A stretch of DNA of 48,924 nt from Methylomonas methanica (GTDB lineage: Bacteria; Pseudomonadota; Gammaproteobacteria; Methylococcales; Methylomonadaceae), in NCBI GenBank assembly GCA_001644045.1, contig LUUF01000046.1:1-48924 (forward strand), in the 5' to 3' direction. Shown here one piece after another: positions 34,790-43,855 of this stretch. A program made the translations under genes and the position numbers. Below the pieces are notes generated by a model, which did no database searches, was not told the DNA's origin, and saw nothing but the letters and a program-made list of their open reading frames with translations. How positions within the stretch are numbered: position 1 is the first letter of the stretch; every line of letters starts with the position of its first letter.

Positions 34790-35079
34790 GGGCTTGTATC
34801 CATTGTTTGTTCTTTTGGGTGTTGTCGGCTTTTTACATAAATCAATATGATCTGCAACGGTAACGGCAAAATGACCTTCGTGCGGCTTGTCGGCGGAATT
34901 TATTTGATAGTGTCAAAGTCTTAAATCCTGCGCTGTTTTGGCTACCTGCTATTTTTACAGGCATAGGTTTTATCGAGGATGCTCTAACCGCATATGCCCA
35001 ATGTAAACGGCGGTTTCTTGGTGGCATGTTGTTCAAGACCCCGGCTTGCGGGATCTAACCCATAACCGGTACCCCTGCT
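34790..35079. other. shared regulatory region between the P450 and hybrid kinase genes
   Basis: 290 bases of divergent spacer. The only open frame, on the minus strand, has no coding features. I see a short CCTG/CAGG stem near 34954 and AT-rich stretches but no clear promoter pair. It is the place to look for co-regulation of the two genes. Confidence 0.4.
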
Positions 35080-38000
35080 ATGAATGAAATTCTCGAATTT
35101 TTGGCTGACAATAATTTCATGCCGCACGGCTATTGTCTGAGCTGGTCGCCGGGCTTGCTGTGGACTTTCGTGATTAGCGACGGCTTGATATTCATGTCCT
35201 ACTTTCTATTACCCATCGCTTTGGGGTATTTCGCGCGGCGGCGACAAGATTTTCCGTACATTCGAGTACTCTGGCTATTTGCGGTGTTCATTCTGGCCTG
35301 CGGCACGACGCATCTGTTGGACGCCGTGTTGATTTGGGAACCTCTATACAGACTGGACGCATTCGCGAAAGTAGTGACGGCGATAGTCTCGGTGGTTACG
35401 GTGGCGGTACTGATACCGCTGATTCCCAAGGCTTTACAATTACCCAGCCCCGCCCAATTGCGCGAGGCCAACGAACATTTGCAATTGGAAGTGACGGAAC
35501 GCGAACGGGTCGAACAGGCTCTGAAAGCCGCGAACGAGTTGCTGGAGCAGGGTTTGGTGGCGGAACGCACGCAGTTGGCAGCGCTGGTCAATTCTTCCGA
35601 CGATGCGATTATCGGTAAAAACCTGGATGGCGTCGTGACCAGTTGGAACGGCGCGGCCGAGCGCATGTTTGGCTATAGCGCCGCTGAAATCGTCGGTCAG
35701 CCGATCACGCTGCTGTTTCCGCCCGAGTTGTTAGCCACCGAAGCAGAGCTGCTGCGGCGCATTATTAGTGGCGAGCGGATAAGCAATTACGAAACGCAAC
35801 GCGTGCGTAAGGACGGCAGCCTGATCGAGGTTGCCACGACGATTTCGGCGATCAAGGATTGCGACGGCAACGTCATCGGCGCGTCGAAAATAGTGCGCGA
35901 CATTACCGAGCGCAAACGTATCAAGGCGGCGCTGCGGGAAAGCGAGGCTAATTTCCGCAAATTATTCGATGTGGCGCCGGTGCCGATGGCGTTGATCGCT
36001 GCCGACGGCACCTTGCTGGCTTTGAATCAGTCTATTACCCGCACCTTCGGGTATACCGCGTCGGACATCCCTACCATGGCCGATTGGTGGTGCAAGGCCT
36101 ATCCCGATCCGGTTTACCGGCAAACGGTTTTCGAGGTCTGGCAAGGTCTGCAGCAGCGCGCGGCCGAACAGCACGCCCCCATCGAATCGCACGAATATCA
36201 AGTTACCTGTAAAAACGGCGAGGTGCGCACCGCCATCATCTCCGGTATTACGATAGGCGACAATTTACTGGCATCGTTGATGGACATCAGCGAGCGCAAG
36301 CGTACGGAAGAAGAACTGCGCAAATTATCCCTGGTGGTCGAGCAAAGCCCCGAGAGCATCGTTATCACGGACCTGGATGCGCGTATCGAGTACGTCAACG
36401 AAGCCGCCATCCAAACGTCCGGCTATGCGCGCTCGGAGTTATTGGGCCAAAAAGCCAGCCTTTTGCATTCGGGCAAGACCAAGCCCGAGCATTTCGCCGA
36501 GCTTTGGCGGAATTTAACCAGCGGCCGCTCCTGGCAGGGCGAATTTATCAACAAGCGCAAGGATGGCCGCGAATTGGTGGAGTCGGCCATCGTCGTGCCG
36601 ATTCGACAGCATGACGGCCAGATTACTCATTACGTGGCCATCAAGGACGACATCACCGAAAAGAAGCAGATGCTCGAAGAGTTGGAAAACTATCGCGAAC
36701 ATCTCGAAGAGTTGGTGGTTGACCGTACCGAACAGCTGGCCGATGCGATGCAAGCCGCGGAAGTGGCCAATGTTTCGAAAAGCGCCTTTCTGGCGAATAT
36801 GAGTCATGAAATCCGCACGCCGATGAACGCCATCATCGGTCTGACGCATTTGCTGCAAAATACCGCGCTGGACGCCAAACAGCGCGAGCAACTGACCAAG
36901 ATTTCCGCCGCCGCGCAGCATTTACTGGGCATCATCAACGACATTCTGGATTTTTCCAAGATCGAAGCCGGCAAGTTGATTTTGGATATCGGCGATTTCG
37001 ATCTCGATCAGGTTTTCAAAAGTTTGAACGATCTGATTTGCGACCGCGCCGCCGAAAAAGGTCTGGAAGTGATTAACCGTATCGACCCGGCTTTGCCCGC
37101 GGTATTGCGCGGAGACTCGTTGCGACTGGGACAGATTTTGATTAATTTTGCCAGCAATGCGGTCAAGTTTACCGATGTTGGGCACATCGTGTTTCGGGCG
37201 CGATTGATAGCCAAAAATCCGGTGGGCATTGTGGCTAGATTCGAAATCAGCGACACCGGCATAGGCATGAATGCCGAGCAATGCAGCCGGTTATTTCAAG
37301 CCTTCGAACAAGCCGATTCCTCTACTTCGCGCCGCTTCGGCGGGACGGGATTGGGATTGGCCATCAGCAAGCGCCTTATCGAGATGATGGGCGGCACGGT
37401 GGGTGCGGAAAGCGAATTGGGGCGCGGCAGCACCTTTTGGCTGGAGTTACCGTTCGAATACGCCGTGGGTTCTCCTCAACAATTGCCGGTGCCGGATATC
37501 CGCAAAGGTTTAAAAGTATTGGTGGTGGATGATGTGGCCGAGGCTCGCGAAGCCATAGCACATATGCTAACCCGGTTCGAGGCGCGCGTGAGCGTTGCGG
37601 ATTCCGGCGCGGCGGCGTTGCAAAGCGTTGCGGATGCCCGGCAGGCCAATTCGCCGTTCGAGCTGGTGTTGATGGACTGGATGATGCCGGGGATGGACGG
37701 AATTCAAACCGCGCGGCGGATGAATGAAGTGCTGGGCGAATCCGTGCCGAAAATAGTGCTGGTGACGGCTTATAGCTACGACGGCAGTACCGAAGAATTA
37801 CAGAAGGCGGGAATTGTCGGGCATCTGGCCAAACCGGCGACGCTATCGACCTTGCACGATGTGATCGCCGAGGCACTATCGGGATGGCGGCATAAAACGA
37901 CTGCGGATTTACGACACCCGGATCTGTCCGGCCTGAAAGGGCGACGGGTGTTGTTGGCCGAAGATAATCCTATCAATCAGGAAGTGGCGTTGGAGCTATT

Positions 38001-38967
38001 GCAGGAGGCTGGATTGTTAGTCGATTTGGCGGAAAATGGCCGGATCGCTTGTGATCTGGCTGCCAAAAATGCGTACGACCTGATCCTGATGGATGTACAG
38101 ATGCCGGATATGGATGGTATCACCGCCAGTTTGGCGATTCGCGGCATGCCGGGACGGGAAAAGACGCCGATACTGGCCATGACGGCCAATGCGTTCGAAG
38201 AGGACAGACGAAATTGCCTGAACGCCGGGATGAGCGACCACATCCCCAAACCCGTCAATCCCGAGGTGTTGTACGAGCTGATATTACGCTGGATGCCGCC
38301 CTTGCCGGAGGCGGGCAAGCCCGTTGTTAACGCCACGCTGTCCGGCGAACAGCGTGATAACGCGGATTTGTTGCACGAGCGCTTAGCGGCCATCCCTGGT
38401 TTGGATCTCAAGGCCGGGTTATACAATGTGCAAAACAAACTGCCGTTTTATCTGCGCCAATTACGGCATTTTGCCGAACGGCATGCCGGCGAAGCCGACA
38501 ATATCAGGCAGCTATTGGATGTCGGCGATTTGGAAGCGGCGCAAAGAGCCGCGCATTCCTTAAAAAGCAGTGCCGCTACCCTGGGTATAACCCGGATCCG
38601 GCAGACCGCCGAAGGCATGGAAATGTCGCTAAAACAGGGAGAGGCCGATGCGCTGGCGCTTCCGCTCAAGCAACTGACCGAGCAACTTGCGTCTTTCGTC
38701 GCCGAGATCCGCGACGCGCTGCCGAGTTTTCCCCCGCTCCAACAGAATCCGCAGCCTACATATTCCGAAGATACACTGCGCGCGGTTGTCGAAGGTCTGC
38801 GGATATTGCTGGAGGAAGGCAATATTCAATCCCAGGTTTATTTACAAAATCACCGTTCGCAATTGTTGCAAGCCTTGGGCCGCGAAGGCGTCGCATCCCT
38901 GACACGGCATGTCGAGGGGTTTGCTTTCGATCACGCTTTGGACGCTTTGCAGCGTCAATGCGAGTAA
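35080..38967 (+). CDS. Hybrid histidine kinase with an ethylene-receptor-type N-terminal domain
   Basis: 1295 residues. Three transmembrane helices (about 25-48, 60-84, 95-116) form an ETR1-like ethylene-binding domain: D34, Y41, P45, I71, C74 and H78 reproduce the spacing of D25, Y32, P36, I62, C65 and H69 of Arabidopsis ETR1 with a constant offset of 9. Cys and His are the copper(I) ligands. Next come a coiled coil (about 125-160), three PAS domains (about 160-278, 285-405, 412-535), a HisKA domain with His576 ([14 protein letters not shown]), a HATPase ([26 protein letters not shown]), receiver 1 with Asp866, receiver 2 with Asp1005, and an HPt domain with His1159 ([13 protein letters not shown]). 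The complete internal phosphorelay suggests a separate output regulator elsewhere. It diverges from a cytochrome P450 gene. Confidence 0.92.
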   Translation: MNEILEFLADNNFMPHGYCLSWSPGLLWTFVISDGLIFMSYFLLPIALGYFARRRQDFPYIRVLWLFAVFILACGTTHLLDAVLIWEPLYRLDAFAKVVTAIVSVVTVAVLIPLIPKALQLPSPAQLREANEHLQLEVTERERVEQALKAANELLEQGLVAERTQLAALVNSSDDAIIGKNLDGVVTSWNGAAERMFGYSAAEIVGQPITLLFPPELLATEAELLRRIISGERISNYETQRVRKDGSLIEVATTISAIKDCDGNVIGASKIVRDITERKRIKAALRESEANFRKLFDVAPVPMALIAADGTLLALNQSITRTFGYTASDIPTMADWWCKAYPDPVYRQTVFEVWQGLQQRAAEQHAPIESHEYQVTCKNGEVRTAIISGITIGDNLLASLMDISERKRTEEELRKLSLVVEQSPESIVITDLDARIEYVNEAAIQTSGYARSELLGQKASLLHSGKTKPEHFAELWRNLTSGRSWQGEFINKRKDGRELVESAIVVPIRQHDGQITHYVAIKDDITEKKQMLEELENYREHLEELVVDRTEQLADAMQAAEVANVSKSAFLANMSHEIRTPMNAIIGLTHLLQNTALDAKQREQLTKISAAAQHLLGIINDILDFSKIEAGKLILDIGDFDLDQVFKSLNDLICDRAAEKGLEVINRIDPALPAVLRGDSLRLGQILINFASNAVKFTDVGHIVFRARLIAKNPVGIVARFEISDTGIGMNAEQCSRLFQAFEQADSSTSRRFGGTGLGLAISKRLIEMMGGTVGAESELGRGSTFWLELPFEYAVGSPQQLPVPDIRKGLKVLVVDDVAEAREAIAHMLTRFEARVSVADSGAAALQSVADARQANSPFELVLMDWMMPGMDGIQTARRMNEVLGESVPKIVLVTAYSYDGSTEELQKAGIVGHLAKPATLSTLHDVIAEALSGWRHKTTADLRHPDLSGLKGRRVLLAEDNPINQEVALELLQEAGLLVDLAENGRIACDLAAKNAYDLILMDVQMPDMDGITASLAIRGMPGREKTPILAMTANAFEEDRRNCLNAGMSDHIPKPVNPEVLYELILRWMPPLPEAGKPVVNATLSGEQRDNADLLHERLAAIPGLDLKAGLYNVQNKLPFYLRQLRHFAERHAGEADNIRQLLDVGDLEAAQRAAHSLKSSAATLGITRIRQTAEGMEMSLKQGEADALALPLKQLTEQLASFVAEIRDALPSFPPLQQNPQPTYSEDTLRAVVEGLRILLEEGNIQSQVYLQNHRSQLLQALGREGVASLTRHVEGFAFDHALDALQRQCE

Positions 38968-39111
38968 TGTCTATAGCGGCTAACGACCCATGCGGCCGGC
39001 CAAGGTTTGTTTACCCATTTTTACAATTTTCCAGCGCCGATTTGCCCCTCTGTCGGCGATAATGGCGCTATCGATAACCTGTGTCCGATCTTTTGCCGGA
39101 GTTGCAAAGTC

Positions 39112-40440
39112 ATGCCCCATCGCCATAAATCCTTTAAGTTGCCCAGATTGCTCTTGTGCTGTTGGGTGCTGCTGTTGGCCGCCTGTTCGTCAAGACCGCC
39201 GCAGCCCAGTCTGGACGATCAGCAGGAAAAATTGACCGAGGCATTGGGTAATGGCGGCTACAAAACCGCGCGGAATTTTGCGGTCGATACTAGTCACGAT
39301 GTCTGGATTTATCAGCAAACGGAACTGGAAGTGGAATTGGTAGGGCCGAGCTCACCGGGCAGCTATCCCTTGATTATTTATTTGCCCAGCTTGGGCGAGG
39401 ATGCTAAAGCCGGCCGTTTGTGGCGGGAAACCTGGGCCAAGGCCGGCTATCTGGTGTTTAGCATGCAGCCGGTAGCGATTAGTAAGGCTCTGAAAGCGTT
39501 GGAGGCGGAGCGCCGCTTCGACGACCCGGAGGAGATCCCGGACGACGAAAATGTGGAACTGGCCGACGAGAACATGGAGCTACGTCCGGACGAGGCGCGG
39601 GGCGGTTGGTTCGGCGAAAAGCCGAAGCGGCAATCGAGGAGCGCGCGCGAAAGTGAATTGCGTTATGTCGGCCATCAATATTTTGCCGTGGAAAATCTGA
39701 AAATCCGCCTGGAGCAGCTGTTCTGGGCCTATCGGCAAGTGCAAACCCGTGCCGGTTTACGGCAGCCCTTGTATGCGTCCGCGGACTTTAGCAAGGTGAT
39801 TCTGGCAGGCTACGACTTGGGCGCGCAAACCGTGACGGCGGCCTTGGGCGAGAGTTTCGGCGCCGGTTTACCGCATAGCGATGAACTCAAACCCGTCGCG
39901 GGGCTGGTGTTGAGCCCGTCGGTGGATTTGGCGGAAGGCAATGTTCGTAGCCGCTTCCAGGCCTTGCGGTTGCCGATGCTGACGATTACCGCCAGCGAGG
40001 ACAACGACCCGTACGCGATCAGTTCGGCCGCGGTGCGCACGGCGGTTTGGGAACAGGCCCCGGCCGGCGGCAAGTATTTACTGCTGTTGCGCGGCGCCGG
40101 GCACCGCTTGTTGGCGGGCAACGAGCTGGGCGGGCGGTTTGGCTTGAGTGGCTCGAGGCGCGGGGATTTAGGCATGGGCGGCATGGATTCCGTTGGTGGT
40201 CCTGGCGGCGGCTCCGGTGGATACAGTAGCGGTGGACGCCGTGGCATGAGCGGCGGTGGCCTGTTCGGCAGAGCCGAGCGCCGCGACCCGAACTTGGGCT
40301 ACAAACAGGTCGCGGCCATCGCCAGCGTTTCCAGCGCGTTTCTGGATATGTTCATCAAAAAAGACGAATTTGCCCAGGCCTGGCTGAATGAAAAAGCCGG
40401 TAAATGGCTGGACAGGGCGGGTTCTTTACAAACGAGGTAG
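39112..40440 (+). CDS. Alpha/beta-hydrolase-fold lipoprotein with Asp at the nucleophile elbow
   Basis: 442 residues from the ATG at 39112. A lipoprotein signal peptide ends LLLAAC with lipidated Cys25. The core shows the hydrolase fold: YPLIIYLPSLGEDA (oxyanion strand and loop), nucleophile elbow G233-Y-D235-L-G237, a late acid candidate in ASEDNDPYAIS (D297 or D299), and His331 in LLRGAGHRLL. The elbow is GxDxG rather than GxSxG, so the nucleophile would be Asp as in dehalogenases or epoxide hydrolases, or the enzyme may be inactive. Two unusual insertions: an acidic stretch at about 134-163 and a Gly/Ser-rich low-complexity loop at about 343-385. Exact family not recognised. It follows the hybrid kinase by 144 bases on the same strand. 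Confidence 0.75.
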   Translation: MPHRHKSFKLPRLLLCCWVLLLAACSSRPPQPSLDDQQEKLTEALGNGGYKTARNFAVDTSHDVWIYQQTELEVELVGPSSPGSYPLIIYLPSLGEDAKAGRLWRETWAKAGYLVFSMQPVAISKALKALEAERRFDDPEEIPDDENVELADENMELRPDEARGGWFGEKPKRQSRSARESELRYVGHQYFAVENLKIRLEQLFWAYRQVQTRAGLRQPLYASADFSKVILAGYDLGAQTVTAALGESFGAGLPHSDELKPVAGLVLSPSVDLAEGNVRSRFQALRLPMLTITASEDNDPYAISSAAVRTAVWEQAPAGGKYLLLLRGAGHRLLAGNELGGRFGLSGSRRGDLGMGGMDSVGGPGGGSGGYSSGGRRGMSGGGLFGRAERRDPNLGYKQVAAIASVSSAFLDMFIKKDEFAQAWLNEKAGKWLDRAGSLQTR

Positions 40441-40600
40441 GGGAATTCTAATTGTTTGCCCAAGGCCATCATGCCCGCCGGGATACCCTCAGGCCCCAAG
40501 AACGGGCATTCAGCTGAAGCAGCTTGCCAATCAGGTATTTTTTGTACCGGAATGTTGGACTATGCCGAGGTCGGCCAGCCCAACATCCGTTAAACGTTTA

Positions 40601-41338
40601 TCAGACCGACGCTTTACGGCGGCGACCCAGCCAAAATAGCCCGGAGAAGCCGGACAAAGCCAACCACAAAGCCGCCGGCAGCGGCACCTGAGAGATACTG
40701 ACGTTGTCCACGCCAAAATTGAAGGGACCGACGTTATCGGTTTCGGCAAAACGCAGGCGTAAGGTCTCGCCCTGATGCGCTTGCAGTAAGGTGGTGATAT
40801 CGATCAAGAACGGCGCGTAGCCGGATACGAGTGGATCGTCGGTATTGGTTTGAAACAAGTTTTGTAAAACCGTGGTACTGAACGGATCGCCTGCGGTGCT
40901 CAAAATGTCGACGCGCGCTTGCTGATTGAGATTAGTCGAGCCTGGAATGCCTGTCCCCGCCCAATCCAGATGTCCCGGATTGTAATATTTGTCAGCACCG
41001 TTGTTCAGATATAAAGAAAACGCCAGATGGGTAGTGCCCACGCCAGTCGGCACCAGAAAGTCCTGATACAGCACATGGCTGCCGCCGGCTCCGGCGTCGG
41101 TCATTGCCGCAAAACTACCCTCGACGGGTGCAAGCACCGAAAAACCGTTTGCCGGACTATTCGTTCCGCTTTGCTGAAAAAAACCGCCGTCGCTACCGAG
41201 TTGATCGGCACGGGTCCAGTTGTTAAAACCCGCCTCGAAACCGCCGTTTATTATTAAATTGGCCTGACTCGGCATGGAAAAACCGCCGATCAATATTCCG
41301 AGATACGCCGCTGACTTTAAGTTGCTGAAAGTGTTCAT
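40601..41338 (-). CDS. VPLPA-CTERM sorted exported protein
   Basis: 245 residues: signal peptide (about 1-28, ending SMPSQA), then NLIINGGFEAGFNNWT, the classic N-terminus of carbohydrate-binding-like jelly-roll PEP-CTERM proteins. The beta-sandwich body includes YQDFLVPTG, LAFSLYLNNG, LRLRFAETDN and FGVDNVSIS. The C-terminal sorting signal at 217-245 is QVPLPAALWL, a hydrophobic helix, then GRRRK. It would be processed by an exosortase (not in the window) and displayed on the surface or in the extracellular matrix. GGAG lies 9 bases before the ATG. Only 21 bases separate it from the upstream PQQ dehydrogenase, so they are probably one operon. Confidence 0.88.
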   Translation of the reverse strand: MNTFSNLKSAAYLGILIGGFSMPSQANLIINGGFEAGFNNWTRADQLGSDGGFFQQSGTNSPANGFSVLAPVEGSFAAMTDAGAGGSHVLYQDFLVPTGVGTTHLAFSLYLNNGADKYYNPGHLDWAGTGIPGSTNLNQQARVDILSTAGDPFSTTVLQNLFQTNTDDPLVSGYAPFLIDITTLLQAHQGETLRLRFAETDNVGPFNFGVDNVSISQVPLPAALWLALSGFSGLFWLGRRRKASV

Positions 41339-41359
41339 CAAGTGTTACTCCTGTTAGGG

Positions 41360-42931
41360 TTAAGGCTTGCGGCTGATGCGATAAATACTGCTGTCGGTTA
41401 TGGATACCACGTACAAATTGCCGTCCGGGCCTTGCTCTATATCTGTGGTGGTGCCGAAGCCGGTGCCGATTTGCAAGGTTTCGCTTTCGGTGCCGTCGAA
41501 TTTTTGCGCACGAAACAGATTGTCGGCGACTTTATCCGCCAGACGCGGATCGGCACTGACATCGACGTGCAATCTATCGGCCGTCAATTTGATACGGTAC
41601 AAACTGCCGCCATTGGCGCCGACTTGGGCAAAGCCTCTGGAAGAGCCCATCCACAGCGTGCCGTTGTACTCAGCCCCAAGCGCATCGCCATCGACAAAAG
41701 CCGTGCCGGCCGGGCCAATCTCGTATTTCCAGCTCAGTTCCGGATCGACATAAAGCGAACCGGGCAGCGTCAACAGCCTGGCTTTACCGAGAGCCGGCGT
41801 ATAGGCAATCCGGGTTGGCGGATAGCGAACCTGCTGCATGGCGTTATTGAATTGGGTGGTTTCTATCGCTTTAAATTGAGAAATCCGGCTGGCCGGCCCG
41901 GCAAACTGGATCCAGCCGCCGTTCATGCCGGGAATGACTCGATTCAATTCGCTGAAGGCGTCATCGGCATTTTCGGTCTCCCATAGCGCGCCGGATGTGG
42001 GGTCAAACGCCATACCAAAACCGTTGCGGTGGCCGTAGGAATAAATCTTCTGGATATTGGCGCCTACGCCGCCGCCTATCGCCGCGCCGGCGGCGAAAAA
42101 GGGATTGTCCACCGGCGCGCCGCCGTTGGTGTTAAGCCGTAAAATGACGCCGGACAAATGGACGTCATCCGGAGCCGGGCCGCCATAGGTATCGTCGACC
42201 AACGGCGCTTTCAGGAATGGGCCATTCGGCAGATTCTGCAGCCAGCCACGGCGACCCTGATCGCCCATGAAAACATACAAATTGCCGTCCGGGCCGAATT
42301 TGATAACGCCGCCATTGTGATTGCCTTGCGGATTGGCATTGGCGCTGGTCGGTTGTCCGGCTACCTGGATATTGTCGGTTTGCAGCGCGCGCAGTTTCAG
42401 CAGATTTTCTTCGAACACTAGGCGCCCGCCGTTGGCCGGCTCCCATCGATAACGGTCTACCCGATTGCCCAAAACCGGTACTTCCAATACCGCAGAGGAA
42501 TCGGCCCCGGTACTGCTCTCGGTCCAGCAGATAAAGACTTCCGGCACTTCGGGAAATTGCGGGTGCAATGCCATGCTCAGCAGGCCGCGTTCGGAATTTG
42601 AATTGACCGGCAAGTCCAGCACTGGCGTCGCCTGCACCGCCCCGTTGATTACGCGCTTGACTTGCCCGGAGCCTTTTTCCAGCACCAACATATCGTTGGC
42701 GGCCAAGAACACCACGCCAATCGGTTGACTTAGTCCGCTGACCGCCACACCGACCTGTAAATTCGGATCCAGAACGGTGGCGGGAATCGAGTCGGCGTTG
42801 ACCGGGGCAGCTAGAATCGTGGCAATGCTCATTGCCGTGGCCAAGGTCTTGAAATGCAGGGTATTACGCGGTCGGGAGATAGCTTGATGAGCGATGTTGC
42901 CGGAGATTTGCAGCGAGATTATCTGGTTCAT
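41360..42931 (-). CDS. PQQ-dependent soluble sugar dehydrogenase family protein (1)
   Basis: 523 residues. A long signal region (about 1-47, hydrophobic core MSIATILAAPVNA) indicates export. The six-bladed beta-propeller of the GSDH family is visible in blades such as LSQPIGVVFLAANDMLVLEKGSGQVKRV, RGLLSMALHPQFPEVPEVFICW, NHNGGVIKFGPDGNLYVFMGDQG (the conserved catalytic-His region), YSYGHRNGFGMAFDPTSGALWETENADDAFSELN (the GHRN/PQQ region) and IEQGPDGNLYVVSITDSSIYRIS. Such proteins oxidise sugars or related aldehydes/alcohols in the periplasm, passing electrons to the respiratory chain. GAGGG lies 10 bases before the ATG. Coupled to the VPLPA-CTERM gene, an unusual pairing. Confidence 0.88.
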   Translation of the reverse strand: MNQIISLQISGNIAHQAISRPRNTLHFKTLATAMSIATILAAPVNADSIPATVLDPNLQVGVAVSGLSQPIGVVFLAANDMLVLEKGSGQVKRVINGAVQATPVLDLPVNSNSERGLLSMALHPQFPEVPEVFICWTESSTGADSSAVLEVPVLGNRVDRYRWEPANGGRLVFEENLLKLRALQTDNIQVAGQPTSANANPQGNHNGGVIKFGPDGNLYVFMGDQGRRGWLQNLPNGPFLKAPLVDDTYGGPAPDDVHLSGVILRLNTNGGAPVDNPFFAAGAAIGGGVGANIQKIYSYGHRNGFGMAFDPTSGALWETENADDAFSELNRVIPGMNGGWIQFAGPASRISQFKAIETTQFNNAMQQVRYPPTRIAYTPALGKARLLTLPGSLYVDPELSWKYEIGPAGTAFVDGDALGAEYNGTLWMGSSRGFAQVGANGGSLYRIKLTADRLHVDVSADPRLADKVADNLFRAQKFDGTESETLQIGTGFGTTTDIEQGPDGNLYVVSITDSSIYRISRKP

Positions 42932-43246
42932 AAGTATTGCCCTCGGGAAAGGAGAAGGAATGTGAAACCAATGCCGCGCGGATCGGTAAAACTTGCTTCG
43001 TGCCGCAACCGACGCTGTTTGTCGGGATGGCCAAACTGAGAGCCGTCAGTTCTTTATCCCGATTGAGCCGGTTGACAAGGTAACGGCACTAACTTTCACA
43101 GTGAGTGAGTTCCGGTTTGTTGTGCAAAGGTTCAATCGCGAAATTTAAAAACTTATGTCTACCGCTGACTCAAAACCTGAAATGATCTACAAAGCTGTAG
43201 CCGGTGAACCGGATTTATTTCCAGTCCAACCCAATTCCCAGCCTGA
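42932..43246. other. intergenic interval upstream of the PQQ dehydrogenase operon
   Basis: 315 bases. On the minus strand GGCACGAAGCAAGTTTT near 42985-43001 partly resembles a sigma-54 -24/-12 element (GG-N10-GT here instead of GC). Sigma-54 promoters commonly drive PEP-CTERM regulons, but the -12 mismatch keeps confidence low. No gene seen. Confidence 0.3.
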
Positions 43247-43855
43247 TTAAGCCTCTGCCAGCCACAGGTTCCGTAACTTCTCGCGGTGAATATACAGCCA
43301 TTGAATGGCGATGATGGGAATGCCGGATTCGATTTTGTCGTCTTCCAGCATTTGAAACACCTCGTCGAATTTGACGGCCGTGACGCGGATGTCTTCATCT
43401 TCCTCGTCCAGACCGTGAATGCCGCCGACCTGGCTACTGTCAACCCGGCCGCAGAATAACGTGATCCACTCCGACGAGCCGCCGGGCGTGGTGAAGAACT
43501 GTTTTATCTCGATGAGTTCTTGAATCTCGCAGCCTGCTTCCTCGCGGGCTTCGCGATACGCGACTTCTTCGGCGGTTTCGCCGTCCTCGATGGCGCCGGC
43601 GACGATTTCCAGCAGCCAGGCCCGCTCCGGTTGCAAGACTGCGCCGACGCGGAACTGCTCTATCAAGACCACTTCGTCGCGGTTCGGGTCGTAAAGTAAT
43701 ACCGCCACGCAATTGCCGCGGCGGAACAGCTCCCGTTTTAAGGGTTGGCTCCAGCCGCCGGCGAACAGCGTATGCGTCAGCGTGTATTGTTCCAGCCGGA
43801 AAAAACCCTCATACACTAGCTGAGTATCCAATACTTGAAATTGCTTGTCGCTCAT
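43247..43855 (-). CDS. nudF: Nudix hydrolase, ADP-ribose pyrophosphatase type
   Basis: 202 residues from the ATG at 43855. The Nudix box Gx5Ex7REUxEExGU reads GAIEDGETAEEVAYREAREEAG in two readable parts (G-AIEDG-E and REAREEAG), at about 98-120. Blocks before (VLLYDPNRDEVVLIEQFRVGA) and after (QFFTTPGGSSEWITLFCGRVD) are typical of NudF/ADP-ribose diphosphatases, which cleave ADP-ribose to AMP and ribose 5-phosphate. Its ATG overlaps the stop of the upstream dehydrogenase as ATGA, so the genes are translationally coupled. The longer frame to 43975 is a shadow of that gene. Confidence 0.9.
   Translation of the reverse strand: MSDKQFQVLDTQLVYEGFFRLEQYTLTHTLFAGGWSQPLKRELFRRGNCVAVLLYDPNRDEVVLIEQFRVGAVLQPERAWLLEIVAGAIEDGETAEEVAYREAREEAGCEIQELIEIKQFFTTPGGSSEWITLFCGRVDSSQVGGIHGLDEEDEDIRVTAVKFDEVFQMLEDDKIESGIPIIAIQWLYIHREKLRNLWLAEA

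Noticed and set aside
34842..35036. 64-codon minus-strand frame between the P450 and kinase genes
   Set aside because: Basic low-information composition, no ribosome binding site, and it occupies the expected regulatory region.
35080..38967. Many antisense frames across the hybrid kinase
   Set aside because: High-GC shadow frames; the plus-strand frame has complete domains and intact catalytic residues throughout.
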